Shown: in pieces, positions 6,984 through 9,077 of the stretch
Layout: every line of letters begins with the position of its first letter
Position numbering within the stretch: position 1 is the first letter of the stretch
From: Chitinivibrionales bacterium
GTDB taxonomy: Bacteria > Fibrobacterota > Chitinivibrionia > Chitinivibrionales > FEN-1185
Length of the DNA: 9,077 nt
NCBI GenBank assembly: GCA_028718065.1
Contig: JAQUMP010000113.1
Coordinates: forward strand, 1 to 9,077
Direction of reading: 5' to 3'
Translations under genes and position numbers: made by a program
The notes under the pieces: generated by a model
The model's database searches: none
The model's input: only the letters and a program-made list of their open reading frames with translations
Told to the model about the DNA's origin: nothing

Positions 6984-7160
6984 TTACTCTGGCTTCTGCG
7001 GCAGGATCGACAGGATATCGTATCCAGTGACGACCCGTTTTCCATCTGGCAGAATCGTATACACCCATTCGACACGCTCGCCGACATCGATGGACACACC
7101 AAGTACGGCATTTTTGACGCTTTGCGAATTGCTTCCGGGCGCCGGGATCCATTGTTTCAT
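6984..7160 (-). CDS. 58-aa hypothetical protein, third gene of the nucleotidyltransferase operon
   Basis: ATG at 7160-7158 overlaps the TGA of the nucleotidyltransferase gene (ATGA, 4 bp), a classic coupling arrangement that fixes the start. The protein begins MKQWIPAPGSNSQSVKNAVL, continues with GVSIDVGERVEWVYT and DGKRVVTGYDILSI, and ends LPQKPE. It is soluble, with no signal peptide, Cys or membrane segment. Alternating polar and hydrophobic strands (VEWVYTIL, KRVVTGYDI) suggest a small beta-rich fold. I do not recognise a named family. The tight overlap argues for co-production with the nucleotidyltransferase and possibly a partner role, which is inference. A longer frame on the same strand (6904-7152) is a shadow in another frame without comparable context. 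Confidence 0.65.
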   Translation of the reverse strand: MKQWIPAPGSNSQSVKNAVLGVSIDVGERVEWVYTILPDGKRVVTGYDILSILPQKPE

Positions 7161-7825
7161 TGTGGCAGCTCCAACCCGGTTTTTTCCAGGGCGGCCTTGA
7201 TTTTCTTCTGCCAGCTTTTAGACTGCTCGCCGATTATCTGGTGCAGCCGTTTAATATGGTGGGGCTTGCCTTTAAAGAACAAAAACATTCCTTGCGCGGT
7301 GAGCCGGTCTTTTTCGGCTTTTTCCTTGTTGGTTCTGCGTTGACAGACGATAAGTTTGTGGACCGCAAATACTTCGGGTTCGGGGATATTGATGGTAAGG
7401 TGCTTATACTTCAAGGGATAATGGTACGTCATCGGCAGACTCATGAAATGCAGTTCTTGCGCGGTGACGCCCAGTTCTTTAAAATGCCGGGTAACTTCGT
7501 CGGGTTTTGCGCCGGGGTCGGTTAAAAACTCGACTTTAAGCTGCGGATGATTGAATTTGTAAAGCCCGGACACCGGCCCGATCTCGAAGATAAAATCGTT
7601 CTTTTTCATGATGGCGACGATATCGACGGGCGGGTTCACTTTGGGCATCCGCCGCGGAATAAGAATGTCGGCGTCCATTGTTTTGGTTGCGGGGATTTCC
7701 TCCGGGTTGCCGTATTGATACCGGTAGAAATCCTGGCACCAGCTGCCGACTAATACCAGATACTTGAGAATGCCTGCATCCTGTAAATCACTCAGCACTT
7801 TGACAAGAAGGTCAAATTTTTCCAC
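7157..7825 (-). CDS. Nucleotidyltransferase (Pol-beta/MNT fold; AbiEii/NTP_transf_8-like)
   Basis: This 222-aa protein has the nucleotidyltransferase signature: LVLVGSWCQDFY (Gly27-Ser28), then TMDADILIP with catalytic-type Asp51 and Asp53, and a third acidic candidate, Glu99, in LKVEFLTD. The C-terminal part has PEVFAVHKLIVCQRR and KAEKDRLTAQ (about 150-178), like the helical FAxHKL...KD motif I recall from PF12281 and, more loosely, AbiEii toxins. All metal-binding positions are present, so it is probably active, transferring a nucleoside monophosphate from an NTP to an unknown acceptor (tRNA in MenT-type relatives). The start is GTG at 7825, with GGAAGG about 6 nt upstream. It overlaps the preceding gene by 14 bp and the next by 4 bp, so all three should be translated together. 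A toxin or defence role is inferred from context. Confidence 0.8.
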   Translation of the reverse strand: MEKFDLLVKVLSDLQDAGILKYLVLVGSWCQDFYRYQYGNPEEIPATKTMDADILIPRRMPKVNPPVDIVAIMKKNDFIFEIGPVSGLYKFNHPQLKVEFLTDPGAKPDEVTRHFKELGVTAQELHFMSLPMTYHYPLKYKHLTINIPEPEVFAVHKLIVCQRRTNKEKAEKDRLTAQGMFLFFKGKPHHIKRLHQIIGEQSKSWQKKIKAALEKTGLELPQ

Positions 7826-8123
7826 GCAGAGCCTTCCTCACGTCTTTGAGCGCTGATTTTGTTTCCTTGAGCAGTTTTTCATAGCGTCTTCTCTGGGCGA
7901 TTTTATCCAGCACATCCTTTACTTTTTCGCTGTCCTGCGGCCCGATGTAGTCATGCACGACCTGGTCGCCGTCGCGGCGTTCCAGATAAAGATAGTTTTT
8001 TTTTCGCCTCTTGAGAATACGCGGCGTTCCCCTTGGCATGGCGGCGATGGCTTTGGTATAGCTGGCTTCGGTCTCGACGAGCCGCTCGAACTCTTCTTTG
8101 AGGACATGAAAAATGACGGCCAT
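7812..8123 (-). CDS. 103-aa basic/coiled-coil protein, partner of the nucleotidyltransferase
   Basis: The ATG at 8123 follows AAGGA by 7 nt. The N-terminal 30 residues are helical and acidic (KEEFERLVETEASYTKAIAA). A core then follows, RGTPRILKRRKKNYLYLERR and VVHDYIGPQ (about 31-63), and a Lys/Arg/Glu-rich coiled coil runs from about 64 to 100. The core resembles the segment before the catalytic domain in single-chain NTP_transf_8 proteins as I recall them (RGS...K.Y.Y...R....YLGP...). The protein thus appears to be a split-off N-terminal domain of such an enzyme. It is the first gene of the operon, right behind an operator-like array, the place where antitoxins that repress their own operon usually sit. 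It has no obvious helix-turn-helix, but its basic core could bind nucleic acid. An antitoxin or specificity-subunit role is inference. Confidence 0.75.
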   Translation of the reverse strand: MAVIFHVLKEEFERLVETEASYTKAIAAMPRGTPRILKRRKKNYLYLERRDGDQVVHDYIGPQDSEKVKDVLDKIAQRRRYEKLLKETKSALKDVRKALRGKI

Positions 8124-8130
8124 AAGAAAA

Positions 8131-8135
8131 TCCTT
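8131..8135 (-). promoter_or_regulatory. Ribosome binding site abutting the first operator box
   Basis: AAGGA on the minus strand lies 7 nt before the ATG at 8123. Its outer edge shares base 8135 with the first 12-bp box. A protein or RNA structure on that box could therefore affect translation as well as transcription. Confidence 0.55.
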
Positions 8136-8238
8136 GTTGTACTACAAATATAATGAACCGTGCGGAATGTAGCACAACACTATTTTAAATTTATGTTGTA
8201 CTACAAAGACACTAATTAGCTGAATATGTAGCACAACA
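8135..8238. promoter_or_regulatory. Array of four 12-bp near-palindromic boxes (two duplicated inverted pairs)
   Basis: TGTTGTACTACA occurs at 8135-8146 and 8194-8205. The inverted form TGTAGCACAACA occurs at 8168-8179 and 8227-8238. Each pair is separated by 21 bp of unrelated sequence, and the second pair repeats the first 59 bp further on. Box-start spacings are 33, 26 and 33 bp. The box is itself nearly palindromic (TGT...ACA). The array ends 11 bp before the ATG of the 103-aa gene, and a promoter-like set (TTGTGC in box 2, CATTAT 17 bp on) lies inside it. This is what an autoregulatory operator would look like. If transcribed leftwards, each pair could also fold as a 12-bp RNA stem with one G-U pair. 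Confidence 0.7.
8149..8177 (-). promoter_or_regulatory. Candidate promoter of the three-gene operon
   Basis: On the minus strand TTGTGC (8177-8172) is followed after 17 bp by CATTAT (8154-8149), with an overlapping TATATT. The -35 lies inside the second box and the start point would fall in the first box, so a bound regulator would block RNA polymerase. The hexamer matches are only moderate. Confidence 0.35.
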
Positions 8239-8286
8239 TGAGCTGAGCTTGTCTGTTCTGGATTGCCTTGCAGGCGGTAAATTGGT

Positions 8287-8403
8287 TTATTCGTTATGGA
8301 GGGATATGATCGCACGGTCGATCTTCGGCATCGGAAACTCTTCAAGATAAAGTTCGGTGGCTTCCTTGAGATTGGCGACGGCCTCTGTTGTGGAATTGAG
8401 GTT
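8287..8403 (-). pseudogene. C-terminal remnant of a HicB-type antitoxin
   Basis: The minus strand reads NLNSTTEAVANLKEATELYL, then EEFPMPKIDRAIISLHNE and a TAA at 8289-8287. The TEAVANLKEATELYLEE stretch is the hallmark of HicB-family antitoxins (T.EEA..NLKEA.ELYLE). The expected N-terminal half, with its strand pair and GC motif, is missing. Upstream of the fragment the sequence becomes the 3' end of the FlgM-like gene. No start codon with a ribosome site precedes it and no HicA toxin frame is visible next to it, so it is a decayed fragment. The tail IISLHNE may be shifted, since relatives often end in TTFEV-like sequence. Confidence 0.6.
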
Positions 8404-8674
8404 ACAGCGCCGCGTTAAACACCTTGGCAAACGAATCGCTGAGGTCCTCGATCACGATTTCCGTGCCGTAATAGCCCGATTTTATCCTGCCCTTTACTTT
8501 TGCAAGAAGCTGCGCGCGGTCCTCGGTCTGCATCTGCACGGCCTGGTCGCTTAAGGCGACCTGGTCGGCGCCGGTCATGGCTTTTTTAAGCACCGAGGCA
8601 AAATCGGCGGCCTTACGGCCAATACTTTTTTCGCCGTATGAAGAGTGATTTGGTAATGAAATGGGATTTATCAT
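8402..8674 (-). CDS. FlgM-like anti-sigma factor (sigma-28 inhibitor)
   Basis: This 90-aa protein starts at ATG 8674 (MINPISLPNHSS). It has a low-complexity polar N-terminal half typical of the disordered FlgM start, then VALSDQAVQMQTEDRAQLLA, and a C-terminal VKGRIKSGYYGTEIVIEDLS stretch. The pattern LSDxA...RxxxVxxIKxxIxxGxY is the FlgM signature in the sigma-28-binding half. FlgM holds the flagellar sigma factor until the hook is built and FlgM is exported. No flagellar genes are visible nearby. Shine-Dalgarno is weak; an AT-rich -10 (TATAAA, plus strand about 8696-8702) precedes it. The HicB remnant abuts its stop codon. Another small FlgM-like regulator is possible; the call rests on the motif only. 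Confidence 0.55.
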   Translation of the reverse strand: MINPISLPNHSSYGEKSIGRKAADFASVLKKAMTGADQVALSDQAVQMQTEDRAQLLAKVKGRIKSGYYGTEIVIEDLSDSFAKVFNAAL

Positions 8675-8959
8675 AATAATTTGTTGCGTCGTTAAATTTT
8701 ATAACCGATAATAATTGCATAAACGAACCACGGTTAATTCGGAATAGGCAATACTTCGCATGCATATTCCGGGAGATAACTTTCCCTAATATTAGTATCG
8801 GCATAAGCGGGCATAACTTTAATAAAAAAACAAATTAATTAAATTTTTCCCTGCCGAATTCGCACTACTGAGCGGTGGGGCTTTAATCGCTTCCATGCTT
8901 GATTTATATTGTAATAATTTTTAAATAGTTAAAGCGTCTAATACCGAAAGGATGGCACT
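8675..8959. promoter_or_regulatory. Divergent intergenic region between flgM-like and nifU-like genes
   Basis: These 285 AT-rich bp carry the upstream signals of both flanking genes. A rightward promoter reads TTGATT (8899-8904), a 17-bp spacer, TAAATA (8922-8927), about 32 bp before the nifU-like ATG. A 7-bp inverted repeat CGGAATA/TATTCCG (8740-8746 and 8765-8771) sits in the middle and could be a regulator site or a hairpin. No sigma-28 promoter with correct spacing was found, although CCGATAA occurs near 8704. No gene is supported in this stretch. Confidence 0.45.
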
Positions 8960-9077
8960 ATGAAAGAGAAAGTTGCGGCCGTAATCGACGAAATAAGGCC
9001 CAATCTTCAGGCCGATGGCGGCGACATTGAGTTGGTGGAAGTGAGCGCCGATGGTGTTGTAAAGGTGCGGCTCCAGG
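8960..9077 (+). CDS. NifU C-terminal-domain (Nfu-type) iron-sulfur scaffold protein, 3' partial
   Basis: ATG at 8960 follows AAAGGA (8947-8952) by 7 nt. The 39 visible residues begin MKEKVAAVIDEIRPNLQADG, continue GDIELVEVSADGVV and end KVRLQ at the window edge. The segment V...I..IRP.L..DGGDIELV.V is the highly conserved start of the NifU C-terminal/Nfu domain. The CxxC cluster-binding motif comes about 15-20 residues further on in relatives and is outside the window. Nfu proteins carry and deliver Fe-S clusters to apo-proteins in the cytoplasm. A start directly at the domain suggests a short stand-alone Nfu protein of about 75-80 aa rather than a full NifU. It is transcribed away from the accessory region, from its own promoter. 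Confidence 0.88.
   Translation, partial: MKEKVAAVIDEIRPNLQADGGDIELVEVSADGVVKVRLQ

Noticed and set aside
8135..8238. Repeats read as a CRISPR array
   Set aside because: The conserved units are only 12 bp, alternate in orientation, have 21- and 14-bp gaps and no cas genes; operator-like boxes fit better.
8142..8345. 67-aa minus-strand frame across the box array
   Set aside because: It spans the operator array and part of the HicB remnant in the wrong frame; no family match or ribosome site.
8613..8804. 63-aa minus-strand frame upstream of the FlgM-like gene
   Set aside because: It overlaps the FlgM-like start in another frame, is AT-driven, and shows no family features.

Overview
The window looks like bacterial chromosome, probably from a Fibrobacterota-type lineage (Fibrobacter/Chitinispirillum side). 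The main clue is a broken gene at 6045-6499 of the TIGR02147/DUF4423 family, which is known chiefly as a large paralogous family of Fibrobacter. A Gram-negative RND efflux pair and a FlgM-like anti-sigma factor fit a diderm, possibly flagellated, member. The phylum call is an inference from family recognition, made without a database search.

Layout. (1) 3-1562 (+): 3' part of a gene for a metallophosphatase/5'-nucleotidase-like domain joined to a TolB-like PD40 propeller. Its stop codon lies inside a palindrome of the dispersed GTAGGGG...CCCCTAC type. (2) 1693-5827 (+): a two-gene RND efflux operon, a periplasmic adaptor (347 aa) followed after 7 bp by an inner-membrane pump (1027 aa). No outer-membrane channel gene is present. 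(3) 5828-6983: an accessory or decayed stretch with a strong consensus-like promoter that has no obvious gene, a frameshifted and truncated TIGR02147 pseudogene (-), and a GC-rich island rich in inverted repeats. (4) 6984-8123 (-): a compact three-gene operon encoding a 103-aa basic/coiled-coil protein, a 222-aa nucleotidyltransferase and a 58-aa protein, with overlapping gene junctions. It is preceded by four copies of a 12-bp near-palindromic box arranged as two duplicated inverted pairs. (5) 8287-8403 (-): a C-terminal remnant of a HicB-type antitoxin abutting the stop codon of (6) a FlgM-like gene (8402-8674, -). (7) 8960-9077 (+): the start of a NifU C-terminal-domain iron-sulfur scaffold gene, cut by the window end.

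How they work together. The adaptor and pump form one efflux machine that must borrow a TolC-like channel encoded elsewhere. The three-gene (-) operon is the most interesting part. The 103-aa and 222-aa proteins correspond to the N- and C-terminal portions of what I recall as a single-chain nucleotidyltransferase family (PF12281, NTP_transf_8). Gene overlap, small size, operator-like boxes and neighbouring toxin-antitoxin debris together suggest a self-regulated toxin-antitoxin or defence-like module. That function is inference. The 5.8-8.4 kb stretch reads as a small accessory island between housekeeping genes.
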